Source: Paraphaeosphaeria minitans
Lineage: Eukaryota; Ascomycota; Dothideomycetes; Pleosporales; Didymosphaeriaceae
Assembly: GCA_015832175.1 (NCBI GenBank)
Contig: WJXW01000004.1
Coordinates: forward strand, 1,860,001-1,924,000
Direction of reading: 5' to 3'
DNA length: 64,000 bases
Shown: positions 31,872 through 43,506 of the stretch, in pieces
How positions within the stretch are numbered: the first letter of the stretch is position 1
How the letters are laid out: every line of letters begins with the position of its first letter
Program-made: the position numbers and the translations under genes
The notes under the pieces: model-generated
Databases searched by the model: none
The model's input: the letters and a program-made list of their open reading frames with translations, nothing else
What the model was told of the DNA's origin: nothing

Positions 31872-33659
31872 TCACAGCTCAATCTGCTCCTCCACCTCCG
31901 CCTTGCCCTCTGCAACCTTCTTCTCACCCTCCAGCCCCCGATTATTACCCTTCGCCCCCTCCTCGATGACTGCGTCTTTACTAGGCGCACCCTCCAGCAC
32001 CCCCACTTCCCCTAGCATGAAGCGCCCCAGGTACAACACCGCCTCGAGCACTTCATTCCCCGTGGGCACGATGTTTTCGCTCGGCAGCAAAAAACCATAA
32101 CTCCCCGTATCCCTGAGTTTGATCTGGAAGCTGTACTTGACCTTGAGCTCGTGGTAGAACCAGTCGAGCGCAGAGCCGCCCGCAGACTCAATGCGGGGAA
32201 AGACCTTCTTCTTCCCTTTGGCACCATCAGGAGCGGAGGCGAAGGCGACGTTGCCCTCGCACGCGCTCGTAACTTTGTAGGCGTGCCCCCTGCGGCTCGT
32301 GCGGATGGCTTTGGCCAGCCCCATAGCAAGCTCCTCGAGATCCTCGATGGCGGGCGGCTCCTCTTCGCAGGTGTACGAGTACGGGTACAGAATCTGCTGG
32401 CTGTACGAGTGCAAGTCGAGAAAGCCGACGAACTCGACGTTGTTATTGTCCGTCTCGTTGCGGGCCCAGTCGGCGAAGCGCTGGGCCTCGATGCCGGCGA
32501 AGGCGGCGTCGCCGGGGAAGCTCTCGGAGCAGGGGCTGGTGGGCTTGGCGTCGCCGTCCCACATGAAGGCGTAGGAGCGGTCGAGGTCGACGCCCTTGCA
32601 GAAGCGAAGCGACGTCGGCTGGCGGTTCTTGCGCCACAGGCGGTCGGTTTCCCACGAGTAAACGTAGCCGTCCGGGTTGAGGGTGGGGACGAAGACGAAG
32701 TCGAACTGCTCGAGGAGACGGGTGATTTCGCGGTCTTTTCCGTACGCATTGATCAGGGTCCATGCGAGGTAGTTGACGGTGGAGGTGGAGATCCATTCGC
32801 GGGCGTGGGAGCCGCCGGCGATGAGGACGGTGCGGCGCGGGAGGGTGGATTGTTGGGCGTTGGTGGGGTGGACGCCGACGCGGAGGGCGGGAATGTCGCG
32901 GCCTTCGTAGGAGAGGCCGACGTTGATGCGGCGCACGTGGGTGGTGAACATGGAGGCCATGAGGCTCATCCAGGGATTGATGACGGAGAGGGGCTGGTAG
33001 TCCTGGAAGAAGGGGTGTCCCTTGGCGCTCAGGCGGGGCGAGGGCTTGAGGTTTGGTGAGTACGAGTGGTGGTCCTCGTGTGGCTGGGTGGCGGACGGTG
33101 ATGGGTACGAGGAAAAGATGGCTTGGGCCAGTTGGAGATGTTGCATGAGAGGGACATGGGCAGATTGAAGAGAGGCGGGGAGGAGGCCGAGCAGCGAGGG
33201 TAGCTGGGATGTTAGCAGGCAGCGATGCGTGGGAGAGAGAGGACGACATACCACGTCTTTTGCTATTCTGATGTCGACCCAATCCGAGTTGAACTCCCAC
33301 AGGTCCAGAAATAATATATCTGCGGCCTCGGCCAGCGCGGCGGCCTCGTCGGTGGTGGTGATGGTGAAGCGCAGCACGATGTCATCGCCGTAGCGCGCGA
33401 CGTGGTGACGGGCGGCGGGGGTGCCTCGCGCAGCTTCCGCGTCTGCGGCAGGACCCAGGCTCTTTTGCGTGTCTGGCAGACCCCAGACCTTCCTGATGAT
33501 GGCATCGGACAGGGCCCGCCATGGGCGCGGGGTACGGCTGGAGTCGCGGCGGTGGTGGGGAGTCGATTCGTGCGGGGCGGCGGCGACGAGCGAGGAACAC
33601 AGCGGCAGCAGCAGGAGCAGCAGCAGCAGGCTGGGCACGGCCAACGTCGGCCGGCGCAT
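31872..33659 (-). CDS. ECM14: ECM14-type metallocarboxypeptidase-like protein (predicted inactive)
   Basis: Exons 33659-33252 and 33203-31872 flank a 48-nt phase-0 intron (GTATGT...CTAACATCCCAG) that is itself open, so a read-through frame of 595 residues exists; the spliced product is 579. A signal peptide ([18 protein letters not shown]) and a propeptide precede the M14 domain. Zinc ligands are kept: His269 and Glu272 in GGSHAREW and His400 in LDLHSYSQ. The catalytic Glu, normally in a F-E-L-R-D-T context, is Lys at about 498 in [14 protein letters not shown]. This substitution is known in the Ecm14 family, whose members are secretory-pathway or vacuolar pseudo-peptidases. A charged 60-residue tail follows the domain. 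Confidence 0.9.
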   Translation of the reverse strand: MRRPTLAVPSLLLLLLLLPLCSSLVAAAPHESTPHHRRDSSRTPRPWRALSDAIIRKVWGLPDTQKSLGPAADAEAARGTPAARHHVARYGDDIVLRFTITTTDEAAALAEAADILFLDLWEFNSDWVDIRIAKDVVCRPLSPTHRCLLTSQLPSLLGLLPASLQSAHVPLMQHLQLAQAIFSSYPSPSATQPHEDHHSYSPNLKPSPRLSAKGHPFFQDYQPLSVINPWMSLMASMFTTHVRRINVGLSYEGRDIPALRVGVHPTNAQQSTLPRRTVLIAGGSHAREWISTSTVNYLAWTLINAYGKDREITRLLEQFDFVFVPTLNPDGYVYSWETDRLWRKNRQPTSLRFCKGVDLDRSYAFMWDGDAKPTSPCSESFPGDAAFAGIEAQRFADWARNETDNNNVEFVGFLDLHSYSQQILYPYSYTCEEEPPAIEDLEELAMGLAKAIRTSRRGHAYKVTSACEGNVAFASAPDGAKGKKKVFPRIESAGGSALDWFYHELKVKYSFQIKLRDTGSYGFLLPSENIVPTGNEVLEAVLYLGRFMLGEVGVLEGAPSKDAVIEEGAKGNNRGLEGEKKVAEGKAEVEEQIEL

Positions 33660-33660
33660 G

Positions 33661-33720
33661 GTGGAGGAGTGGAGGAGTGGAGGAGTGGAGGAGTGGAGGA
33701 GTGGAGGGGTGGAGGGGTGG
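33661..33720. repeat. 8-bp minisatellite (GTGGAGGA)n
   Basis: About seven copies, the last ones GTGGAGGG, lie directly upstream of the ECM14 start codon. On the sense strand this is an uninterrupted pyrimidine-rich CCTCCAC tract that must form part of the ECM14 leader or core promoter. Confidence 0.8.
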
Positions 33721-34679
33721 GCAATTGGCCGTCAAGGAACAGGCGGCGGGTTCGGGCTCAGACGGCAATGCGCCTGCAGGCGGCGGCGGCGACGACGTGG
33801 GAAGGGGCAGACATGGCTGCGTAGGTGGGTGGGAGGGAGGGTGGAAGGGTGAATGGAGGTTGGTGGTAGATCAGATAGCTAGGTAGCAGCCTTGGTGTCG
33901 GCGTCGGTCGCTTGGCGGGCCATGGGTAGTGTGGTCAGGACTCGGGACTCGGTGGTAGGGCGGTCAGTGGTAATAGGGTGGTGAGTACTCCGTGATAGGG
34001 TGGTCAGTGGTCAGGACCCAGTGGCAGGGTGGTCAGTAGTAGGGTCAGTGGTAAGAGTAGGGTCCTTGGTAGGCGTCGGGTCAGCGGTAAAGTACCCAGT
34101 GGTAGGGTCAGTGGATGGTACCTAGTGTGGCAGGTAAGCAGTGGGTATCTAGTGGGTAGACATGGTGGGTATCTAGTGGGTAGACACGGTGGGTATCCAT
34201 CTAGTCCGTCTAGTCCATCTAGTCCATCTAGTCCATCTAGTCCATCTAGTCCATCTAGTCTTCAGCTGCCGACACGCTGCTACATCGCTGACAGTCAACA
34301 ACCCCCCCAGCCACGCAGTTCGTCGCTGCACTGCACTGCACTGCACTGCATTGCACACACGCCCTGCTTACCTACCCACCTACCTACCTACCCACCTACC
34401 TACCTACCCACCTACCTACCTACCCACCTACCTACCTACCCACCTACCTACCTACCCACCTACTTGTCTGCCTTACTCTCTACCTACTCTCCCACCCACC
34501 CACCCACCTACCTACCCTTCGCCTACCTACCGCCGCCCGGCCGTCATCTTGCGAGAGCTGATCTAGTCGCTGTCGCATCCACCGGTTCCGTCCGCATCCT
34601 CATCGCCCGACCCTCGCCGCCACACCCTGTGCCATGTCCTGCGCTGTCCGCTACATGAGCTGCTAGCACCCAACCCGCA
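33721..34679. repeat. Low-complexity region with several stacked short tandem repeats
   Basis: In order there are: degenerate GGTCAGTGGTAGGGT units (about 33955-34120); a 22-24-bp unit with GGGTATCTAGTGGGTAGACA, about 2.5 copies (about 34140-34199); CTAGTCCAT, 6.7 copies (34201-34260); ACTGC units (about 34328-34350); and a 16-bp CACCTACCTACCTACC unit (about 34371-34461), followed by more CCTACC sequence to about 34530. The region separates the divergent ECM14 and Arf-GEF genes and so holds both promoters. No gene is supported; frames through it translate only repeats. Confidence 0.75.
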
Positions 34680-37600
34680 ATGCCTCTGCGGCCCTTACGC
34701 CCTGGCCGTAGCGACAAGGACAAGGACCTCAAGCGTCGGAGCACCGTCGCTCCCACCAGCCTCGTCACCAACAGGTCGGCAGAGCACCTGGGAGACGCGC
34801 GCGGTGCTGCCTCCGAAGATGGCGCCGTGCGTCCGCAATCGAGCAGCCGTGTCCACCACTCGTGGTCAACCCCCAACCATGAGAACCGTCCGCCCACGCC
34901 GCCCGTCCACCAACACACGCCCTCGACCCGTCGCTTCAGTCTGATGCGCTTCCGCCACGCCTCCGACTCGCAGCTGTCCGCCCGCGCAAAGGAGCACGCC
35001 GACGACGACGACGACACCCCGCCCGTGCCCGCTGTGCCCGCCAATCCAACCTCAAGTATCCCTCCCCAAGACGCGCCCCGCATGTTGTGCCAATGCTGAC
35101 CACCCATGCCGCAGCGCCCGCAATCATCACCACAGCGCCCACCATGGTCACAGCCGAGGAGCTGCCTCCTAAGAAGCGCGGTCGTCTGCAGCAGTTGAGC
35201 TTGCGTAGACGCTCCTTCGACCCGACGTCGGTCGACAGGCCCTCCCTCTTGCGCAAACAGTCGGAAAAGAAGAGCAACATGGACATCAAGAGGTCGGCCT
35301 TTGGCTTTGCCAGTGCGAAGAGCCGGGACAACTTGGTCGACCCGCGCCCGCTAGCCGAGTCTGCCCACGAAGATGCGGAAGTCACGACCGTGTCCGCCCC
35401 GTCGCTTCCTGTTCCAAGGCAGTCAGACTCGTCCCCATCCGACGCCAGCTCCACCGGCCATGTCTCGTTCGACAACACTCCAAGACCGCACAAGACGTCC
35501 AAGCCCACCCCTGGCCGCAACTTCTTTGCCCGCAAGAAGCAGCGCGCATCCTTATTCCCTCTGCCCATGAAGATGTCACCTCCCGAATTTCCGGACACGG
35601 CCCCAGCAACGCCACGCGCGTCGACAAGCGCCATCAGCACCGCCTCTGCCCACCATTCCCCCCGGCCCGACAGCCCTCCCTTGACCGCCATCCACCACCC
35701 CCGCGACCTGGACAATGCATCGCGACCCTCGCTAATGCCCTCGCCGTCCCAGTTGGCCTTGACCGCTGCCAACATGAATCTCTCCACGGCCGACGCAGGC
35801 GCTCTCCTCCGCAACGACTCCCAGCGGTCCATACACTCGGCTCGCTCCTCGCCTCACTCGCCCAGGCCAAAGATGCTGGGCCTGCGAGGACGCTCGTCCA
35901 CCATGGGCTCTCTCGGTGCCTTGTCCGACGATGATCCGCCCCCAACCCCGCCATACGCTACCAGCGGGAGGAACTCGACGTCCACGGCAGGGAGGAGCAG
36001 CTTCAGCAATTTGTTTGGCTTGAGCTCAAGATTCCGTCAGAATTCTGAGCCGCACTCGCCCCGTCACGGCTCGCCCGCTCACGGTGGAATAGGTACCCCT
36101 GGATTCATGTCTCATCAGAATTCCTTGAACATCAGCCGGGAAGCCTTGATGATGCCGCAGCGAGAGGAGGGCGAGACGCCAGGACACTATCTGGAGCGCA
36201 TGGAGGAGAACAACATCGGCAAGAGCGCCATCGCTAGTTACCTCACCAAGACCGAAGACGCGTTCCTGCTGGCCGTGCTGCGGAGTTACATGCGCAAATT
36301 CGCCTTCTTTGGGGACCCGATCGACATGGCCATCCGAAAGCTGCTCATGCAGGTTGAGCTCCCAAAAGAGACGCAGCAGATTGATCGTGTGCTCCAGGGA
36401 TTTTCCGATAGGTATCACGAGTGCAACCCCGGCATATACATCAATCCAGGTACGAACAATGCATGGTCCGACTCTTGCTCCCCGCTAACTCGCTACAGAC
36501 AAGGCTTACTTCATCTCCTTCTCCATCGTGATCCTACATACCGATTTTTTCAATAAGAATAACAAGCGAAAAATGCAAAGGGGCGATTACATTAAGAATT
36601 CATCTTGCGAGGGCGTCTCAGAAGACGTGCTCGGCTGCATCTACGACAATGTCGTGTATACTCCTTTTATCCACATTGAAGATGACGTTGATCTAAAAAC
36701 CATTTCCTCCAAGCGGAGCCGACGGACCGCCGCGCTCAAAGGTCCCATGAATGACCCCCCAAGAAAGGCCGCCCGCGAGCCCATCGACCCCTATACGCTA
36801 ATATTCGAAGGCAAGCTCGACGTTCTCCGGCCCACTATCAAGGATGTAATGAATCTGGACGATCCATACAACTACCTCGGCACCGCACCTACCCTGGATA
36901 CTAAGACGCTCTGGAGGTCCTTTTCGAGGTTTGGAATCATCCAAATCGTGTCTTCCCGATCTAGACCGGAGGCTTTCATGTCCCAAGACAGCCAGGACAA
37001 CCCGCAGGAGAGCTCGGTTGGCATAGTCGAGATGCCCGTGACCAAGGTCGGCGTGTTGTGGAGGAAGGACAACAAGCGGAAGAAGACCAGGTCGCCATGG
37101 CAAGAGTGGGGTGCTATACTGACTCGCTCAGGTCTTTCACTGTTCCGCAACTCCAGCTGGGCAAAGAGTCTGATGAGTCAGCACGAGCAGCATGAGAAGC
37201 ACGGCGATACAAGCCCAGTGCACTTCCAACCGCCATTGCAAGCCTTCAAGCAAGACCACATGATCCCGATGGATGGTGCCGTGGCGCTGGTGGACAACAC
37301 ATACAAGAAGCATAAGAACTCTTTCGTCATGTTCTCACGAGTCGGCGAAGAAACGTTTCTTGCGGACAGCGAGAAGGACTTGAACGATTGGCTGGCAATG
37401 CTCAACTACACTGCTGCTCATGAGACGTTGGGCGTCAGGCCGCGCGGGTTGCAAGGCGATCTCTACGAAGGCCAGAGGAATCGGGCGATTCGACGCGGCG
37501 AATCCGCGACATCGACAAAGACGCTAACCTCTCCGACTGGTGACGTAACCCTTCTGAGTGGAGGAATTGACAAGGAGCTCCAGCAACAAATGCGCCAAGC

Positions 37601-39071
37601 ACGGAAAGACCTCATGCAAACTCGGATTTCAGAGTCGGAGGAGCGACTTACCGAATCAATAAAGCAGCTAGAGGGTCGATTGAGAGATGCCCGGCATCTT
37701 CAGATTCTCGCACCTATACAGCCCAAGAGCAGAGAGCTCGTCATCCACGGAGCGGGTCGGTTATCGGCCAAGCTGAAGTGGTCGCGCATTGAGATTTGGC
37801 GCATGAAGTGCCATCGAGATATCCTAGCACAGGTTCTCGAAGATGAGAAGCACCCACAACTCAGTGTCCCGGCCCCAACCGAGCGAGCTCATTCAACGGC
37901 TTCGGACCAAAAGTCTTCGAGAGCATCGAGGATTGGCAGTCTGGCGCGCCTCAGCTCCAAGACGAGCTCTCTGAACAACACAGCGAAACCACCTCTTTCC
38001 CCGACTTCCATCCGCCCAGACACTAAATCCTCCCGAGATTCCGATTTCGGCGGCGACGACATGTTCCGAACACCACCCGAAACCACCCACTCCAGCCCCA
38101 ACATGACGCCGGCTACTTTCACTCTCCCTCCCATCTCACTGAGCCCTCGGCTATCGGCACACAGGCCATCACTCGCCAGCTCAATGGCACAATCTCCCAG
38201 ACTTTCTCCCAATGATCACCGCCCCTCTATATCTACTGCTGACGAGGTAGCCATCAGCTCCGATGGGGCATCTGATGCTGGATCACAGTACACTACGCCC
38301 CCACATTCCATCGATCGCCGGAGGTCAGGCCCTAGGACACCGCCCGAACTGCAGGTGGACGGGCTGCGCCTGGACCATGATTCCGACTCTGAAGTCGATC
38401 AATCTCCTGCTGCTGTGACAGGATCGCCCGAATCACGCTCCAAAGTCCGGAGGAGCCTGCACCGCACGCTAAGGGAGTCACATGGCAGCTCTTCACATCG
38501 TCGTGGTCATAAAGCCAGGGACTCCGCGTCAACGATCGTGAGCAACGAATCGGAAAGCGAAGGCCTGGCGCGTAGCAAGAGCAGCTTTACTGTGCACGGG
38601 AAGAAAGCCTCCGTCATTCAGTTCGGCCCGGACTGGCACAACACGTCTGCGGAAGAACGCCTCAAGACCCGCAAACAGGCGCAGGAGGCGATGGAGGAAG
38701 CCGGCTCAGCGGACGAGCGGGGTAGCACTATCGTGCCTGACAGCGCCGTCGCTGCCCGCGAGGGTGCTGTGGCCGCGCTTGCTGCGACAGCCGTGGAGGC
38801 TTCCATCCGCGTGCCTGCGTCGAGCGAGGTCCGCAAGCAACGCCACGCGTCCGCGCAGACGATTACTCCTGCTAGCTACAAGCAGTCCCTCGAGGGCCAC
38901 GAGGGCGATTTGGACGCTGCATCCCAGATGAGCGAGATTCAGGAAGAGTCGCGCCGGGAGTCGCCGAAGCAGTCGAAGGAGGACTTGCCGCAGGCTGCTA
39001 CAGAGCCACAGGCTGCCACAGATGAAGAGATATCCCGGGCGCTTGAAAGGCCCACCATCACGGTTGGTTGA
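34680..39071 (+). CDS. SYT1: Sec7-PH guanine nucleotide exchange factor for Arf GTPases (Syt1-like)
   Basis: Three exons, 34680-35055, 35115-36449 and 36499-39071, with introns of 59 and 49 nt, give 1427 residues. The first 450 residues are Ser/Pro-rich and probably disordered and phosphorylated. A Sec7 domain at about 455-650 includes RKFAFFGDPIDMAIRKLL, the catalytic glutamate finger in VELPKETQQIDRVL, and YFISFSIVILHTDFFNK, which spans the second intron. A PH domain follows at about 750-880 (VTKVGVLWRKDNKRKK to DLNDWLAMLNYTAAHE), then a coiled-coil-prone stretch and a long disordered tail. This order is that of yeast Syt1, a trans-Golgi GEF for Arl1/Arf. The ATG at 34680 is the first in frame after the repeats. 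Confidence 0.9.
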
Positions 39072-39579
39072 AGCATTGTTTTTCGGCTGTTTTCAGCAGC
39101 ATTTTGGATTTCCAAACGCGGTTTTGCATTTTTGCGCACTTAGTCTCTGCATTGACGACAGCACGGCGCGGGTGGGGTTCGGGCTTCTTCTTTTACCATG
39201 GCCGAGCCATACGGTACTCGTGCTTCTCACACTACGGTCAAGCGACCTAGCCATCATTTTCCTTTTCTTTGTCTTGTCAAGGGCGCAGCAGGGGCAACCA
39301 TACCCAGGGCGTACCAGGGGGGTGAGGATGTATATGCATAGATTTGAGCGCTGTGCTTCTTTTGTTTGATCTGGGGCGAGTGATGTGTAGACCGGAAGCA
39401 TATATAGATACCTTGATGTTTGTGGAATCGATGATGGACATAGTCGGAGGCTGTACTTTGCTAGAACCGCCACGTGGTCGTCGAGTTCACGACCACAGCG
39501 CACAATAGCGCATTTGAGTGGGTAGGTCTTTTGTATACCGATATACCTCTTACTCGTAGCACGGGTCCCTACAGTCTGT
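39072..39579. other. Convergent 3' flanks
   Basis: 508 bp between the stop codons of the Sec7 gene and the SDR gene. It presumably holds both polyadenylation regions; nothing else was seen. Confidence 0.5.
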
Positions 39580-40446
39580 CTATATCTTACTCTCGCTCTT
39601 CGCCATTCCCCTCCAGCCCGTCAGATTCTGGCCCCCGTCCACCTCGAGTACATTGCCTGTCATGTGCGCAGAGGCAAGACTGCTCAGGAAAAGCACCAGG
39701 CCGCCGAAGTCGCTGGGTTGCCCGATCCGACCCGTGGGCTGGCCGGCCTCGAGCGTGGAGCGGAACTTGGCCAGGCCGAAGGCCGTCATCCGGCTGGGGA
39801 ACACGCCGGGACATATGACATTGACCATGATGTTCTTGGGGGCGAGCTTGCTGGCCTGCATCTTGGTGAGGTGGATGCACGCCGCCTTGCTGGGGCCGTA
39901 GGAAAAGGTGCCCGTGCCGGGCTGGGCCAGCCCGCCCGACTCGCCCGTCGTCACGTCGACGGTCTGGATACCCGCCATGGACGCCACGTTGATGACGCGC
40001 GAGGGCATGCGTGCCGAGGTGCCCTCGCGGAGCAGCGGCTCCAGCCCGACCGTCACGTAGAAGACTGACTTGACGTTCAGCGCCATGAGCTTGTCCCACC
40101 CGCTCTCGGGAAAGGCAGCGTAGTCGGCGCCCCAGGTGGCGCCGGCGTTGTTGAGCAGGACGGTCAGGCGGTCGGTGCGCGTCGCGACAGCGGCGCAGAG
40201 CGCTTGACACCCGGCCTTGTCCTTGAGGTCGGCTACGACGTACTCGCACGTCCCGGGCCCGAGGGCGTTGAGGCGGTCCGACGTCCTGCGCAGCTCCGAC
40301 TCCTTGCGGCTGGCGATGATGACGCGGGCGCCGTTTTGGACGAGGGCCTGCGCGGCCATTTCGCCGAGGCCTGAGGAGCCGCCCGTGATGAGGGCGATGT
40401 GCGAGGTGAAGTTGAAGAGGGCCGCGGTGGAGAGGTCGTCTGCCAT
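39580..40446 (-). CDS. Short-chain dehydrogenase/reductase (classical SDR)
   Basis: This single-exon gene encodes 288 residues with all classical SDR motifs: cofactor loop ITGGSSGLGE (about 20-29), VVADLKD, NNAG, the catalytic Ser in VINVASMAG, Tyr/Lys in SYGPSKAA, and the PG motif in VICPGVFPSRM. The C-terminus GNVLEVDGGQNL is typical of 3-oxoacyl-ACP-reductase-like and RhlG-like fungal SDRs. SRK after the second β-strand suggests NADPH. The substrate cannot be inferred. It is convergent with the Sec7 gene. Confidence 0.85.
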   Translation of the reverse strand: MADDLSTAALFNFTSHIALITGGSSGLGEMAAQALVQNGARVIIASRKESELRRTSDRLNALGPGTCEYVVADLKDKAGCQALCAAVATRTDRLTVLLNNAGATWGADYAAFPESGWDKLMALNVKSVFYVTVGLEPLLREGTSARMPSRVINVASMAGIQTVDVTTGESGGLAQPGTGTFSYGPSKAACIHLTKMQASKLAPKNIMVNVICPGVFPSRMTAFGLAKFRSTLEAGQPTGRIGQPSDFGGLVLFLSSLASAHMTGNVLEVDGGQNLTGWRGMAKSESKI

Positions 40447-41231
40447 GGTGTTGGCGTGGGTGAGTGAGATGAGGGGACTTTGGATGTCGAGGGTTCCGGG
40501 AAGGTGAGAGTGTTGCTATCTGCGATGCTGCGTTTGAGTGCGTGAGGGAAGAAGAAGGAGGGACAGTTGGCTATGGGAAGGTTTTACGATTCGAGCTGGA
40601 GAGTCGTCACGAGGTTGGAGAGTCGTCGCGAGGTTGGAGGGTTTGGAAAGTTACCTCGGCAGGAGGCACAGCGTAGGTAGGGTAGGTATGTGTGGGGTAG
40701 TGTGCTGCGGCGCCGGCGATATGGCGGAGATAAAAGTGGCCGAGGCATCTGGAATCAAATGAGTTGCCGCGTCAGATCAGTCTCGCGGGAGACCCGGAGA
40801 TGTGACTTCAATTCCCTCTCCACAAATGTCTCAATCTCCCTCTGGCTGTCTCCCGCTCGCTCTTCATCATTAGACGGGCGATCGCTGTTGCCAGATATTT
40901 TTCTGCAGCTCTTACCTAGTTGATCTAGCATCAAATAGCCATACCTAGCCAGTTTGATCTGATGCGGCTTTTCGAGCTTCTGGCGTGCGATGAGGCAACA
41001 CTGTAGGAGATGGGGTAATTTGACGACTGGTAGTCGTGAAGGTTTCAGACCCATGTTTGCGCGTACGAAGGGATTTGATGCCGTCGTTTGCGAAAATACT
41101 GGGAGGATTGAAGGATGACTGGGTCTCTGCAGTCTACATGTAGACTCGATCGGTACGCGTCGCAGGAACAACGTGAACTCACGCCGAGTATCTTGTCTGC
41201 GTTTGGGGTCCTACTCCCTCTTCTATGGCAT
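40447..41231. other. Intergenic; doubtful minus-strand frame
   Basis: Promoter of the SDR and 3' flank of the Zn2Cys6 gene. A minus-strand frame at 40755-41054 reads as a charged 99-residue peptide (ending SRETDLTRQLI) with no recognised family. I do not call it a gene. Confidence 0.4.
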
Positions 41232-42996
41232 TTATGGTGAATCATCTTGTGGTTTCCGTATCGCTATCAGGGCGGTGTAGTCCACATCGCCGGTTGCCTT
41301 GTTATGCATATGCATCCCCAAGATCCCCATGATGTACTCCATCAGCTGCTTGACTCGCTGTCTCTGCTGGTCCGAGAGCCATTTCACGCTCATCGCGCTT
41401 TCCAGCGGAAACAGTTGCGCCCACGCTCTGATTGCGCGCCCGTGTATACGCGGTCCTTGCGGCTGAGTGTCGTCTTCGTAATCAGCAATGGCAAGCGGAA
41501 GATCATTACAAATATTCTCCGCAAGCACCATCATCACCCTACTCGAGCGCTGTACCAGCGCCGCAAACCCATCGTCCAATCCCACGTCCGCGTCAAGGAG
41601 ATATGGAACGGCTGAGTTAAGGGCCTGCAGGAGTTGAATTCGTATTGCGCGGAAGATGTTGGCCACTAGCGCGCGCGTGACTATGAGATACCGGCTCATG
41701 TCGCTGTCGGAAAGGTCTTCGAAGTCGAATTCCAGCTGTTGAGTGATGCCGACAGCGCATTCGCTGCCGATGAGCCGGCTTAGGACGACCTCTGGGTGCG
41801 GCCAGGAGCCGAGGAGGTCAGAGACAATGGTGGCGAGGGTGTCTTCCATATTTTTCCCCAATTCTAACAGATCGCGGAGAGAAGGCATGTGTTTTCTGGC
41901 CAGCGCGCGGCGAATTCCGGAGACTATTACACTAACTTCGTGCATGAGGATTTCGAGTCGTGCTACGGGTGTTTCGGGATACCATTGTTCCATCCAAGCG
42001 GGATACTCGTCCATGGTTGAGCCGCCGTCGAAGAAGGAGCCAATGAGCTGCTGGTGGTAGACGAGCGTGAAGAGGTTACGTCCTACTTTTTCTCCTAGCT
42101 GCTCTGGACCCCTCAGTCGAAGGACTGCCAGACGTCCTTGACTGTGGATGTGGTTCAAGTTTCTTCTCCTTGGAGTGCCGCTGAAGATGACCGTCTATGC
42201 ATCCGGTCAGTGGTTGTGTGCATTCGCAAGAAGGGAACCCCAGATGTATGCAATGAGCAATTCAAACTTGGGTTGGCTATGCTTGCATAAAAAACTCACC
42301 TCATACAATCCCAACAAGGCGACAGCAAGTAGAGTACCATCATGCTTCGCAGCCGCAGTCTGATTCAAAGCAGCGGCAAGGTTCTTTAAAGCTTTTCCGT
42401 ACCACTTCTCCGCTTTCTGCATGATCTCGTGGCGCTTAAATTGTCTTGCCATGGTCGCCATGGACACGGCGTGCACTGCACTATGTAGGCATGACGGTGT
42501 CGATGCCTCTTCATACAACGGCGCCACAAGATACAGAAACGGACAGGTTCCGGAAGTATAGGCATACTCCATGTAAAAGCGATATAGAGCAGCATTTTCC
42601 ATATCGGATGTCAGCTGCTTGGACAACGGACGTCCAGGTGCTGGTACTTCTACAGCAATCCATGCTGTGGAGCGTGTGACCGAAGAGCAAGCTTCTGGGG
42701 GCGAGGTTGGTGAGTTTACGACACTCGCTGGGATATCACCACGACGTAATTTTGCCTGCTTCACTCTGCGCTCGACCAGTTTCTCCGCCCAGTCATCCTG
42801 CTGTCGAAATACCGATACGTCTTTCCATTCGCATATTATACCTAGTCTTGCGCAGGCACGACATTTCGGAGACGTCTCGGAGCACTTCACATCCAACTTA
42901 GCGCGGGTAGTGCATAATTCGGGGAAGTAGATGCACCTTGACTTTTCTCTGCTTGCAGGCTATGCATGCTTTGGACGGACGACCGATATTTGGCAT
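41232..42996 (-). CDS. Zn2Cys6 binuclear-cluster transcription factor
   Basis: Three exons, 42996-42937, 42884-42300 and 42194-41232, with introns of 52 and 105 nt, give 535 residues. The first intron splits the zinc cluster. Splicing at the acceptor GTGAAG joins ...CIACKQRKVK to CSETSPKCRACARLGIIC, giving the exact family spacing C-x2-C-x6-C-x6-C-x2-C-x6-C. Another AG 13 nt upstream would break that spacing, which fixed my choice. The rest resembles fungal_trans_2-type regulators: a LALLGLYETVIFSG-like block, then LAVLRLRGPEQLGEKVGRNLF. Targets are unknown; the neighbouring SDR is a possible one, by position only. Confidence 0.85.
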
Positions 42997-43506
42997 GTTT
43001 CAGAAATTTGGACTCTTTGATGGGTGTAAAGAGCTTGGTGTTCCGACGTGCAGTAACTTTCTAAGATTTTTGTGGCAGTGAAGTCGTCGCAAAGCCCACC
43101 CGATATGGTTTAGCGCGTGTGCTGCGGGACGGCGTCATCGTCCAACCAATCCAGAGAGCCGGGTTACAGTATCACGTCTCAGCCTTTTATTCAGCCGGGT
43201 TCCTACCTACTCCGCGGCTTATTTGCACCAGGCATGGTCTAATCCAAGCGTCGGATGGAACGACTCTTCAAGACGTGTACGAATTCGTTAATACTTAGGC
43301 AAACAACACACGGAGATGACGTGGTAAAATCCGCCACAATTTCAATCTTCGCTGGGGTTGAAGATCGATGCACATTGAGGCGCAATGCCACGTAGAACAG
43401 ATACTGCAGGCACATCGGCCATAAAGTTGTGTTCTTTCCTCGGTAGTTCCAGTCGTTTTTCATCCCGGATACTTTGATCACAATAAGTTTAAAAGCGTTT
43501 CCATCC
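42997..43506. other. Intergenic, no gene recognised
   Basis: Upstream region of the Zn2Cys6 gene and of the beta-lactamase-like pseudogene. Nothing definable was seen. Confidence 0.45.

Noticed and set aside
32151..33059. 302-residue plus-strand frame over ECM14
   Set aside because: Antisense shadow of a GC-rich coding exon.
34029..34658. 209-residue frame before the Sec7 gene
   Set aside because: It translates tandem repeats (SSPSSPSSP, PTYLPTYPPT). Low-complexity artefact.
40755..41054. 99-residue minus-strand frame with a charged C-terminus
   Set aside because: No recognised motif and it lies in the 3' flank of the regulator gene. Too weak to call a CDS.
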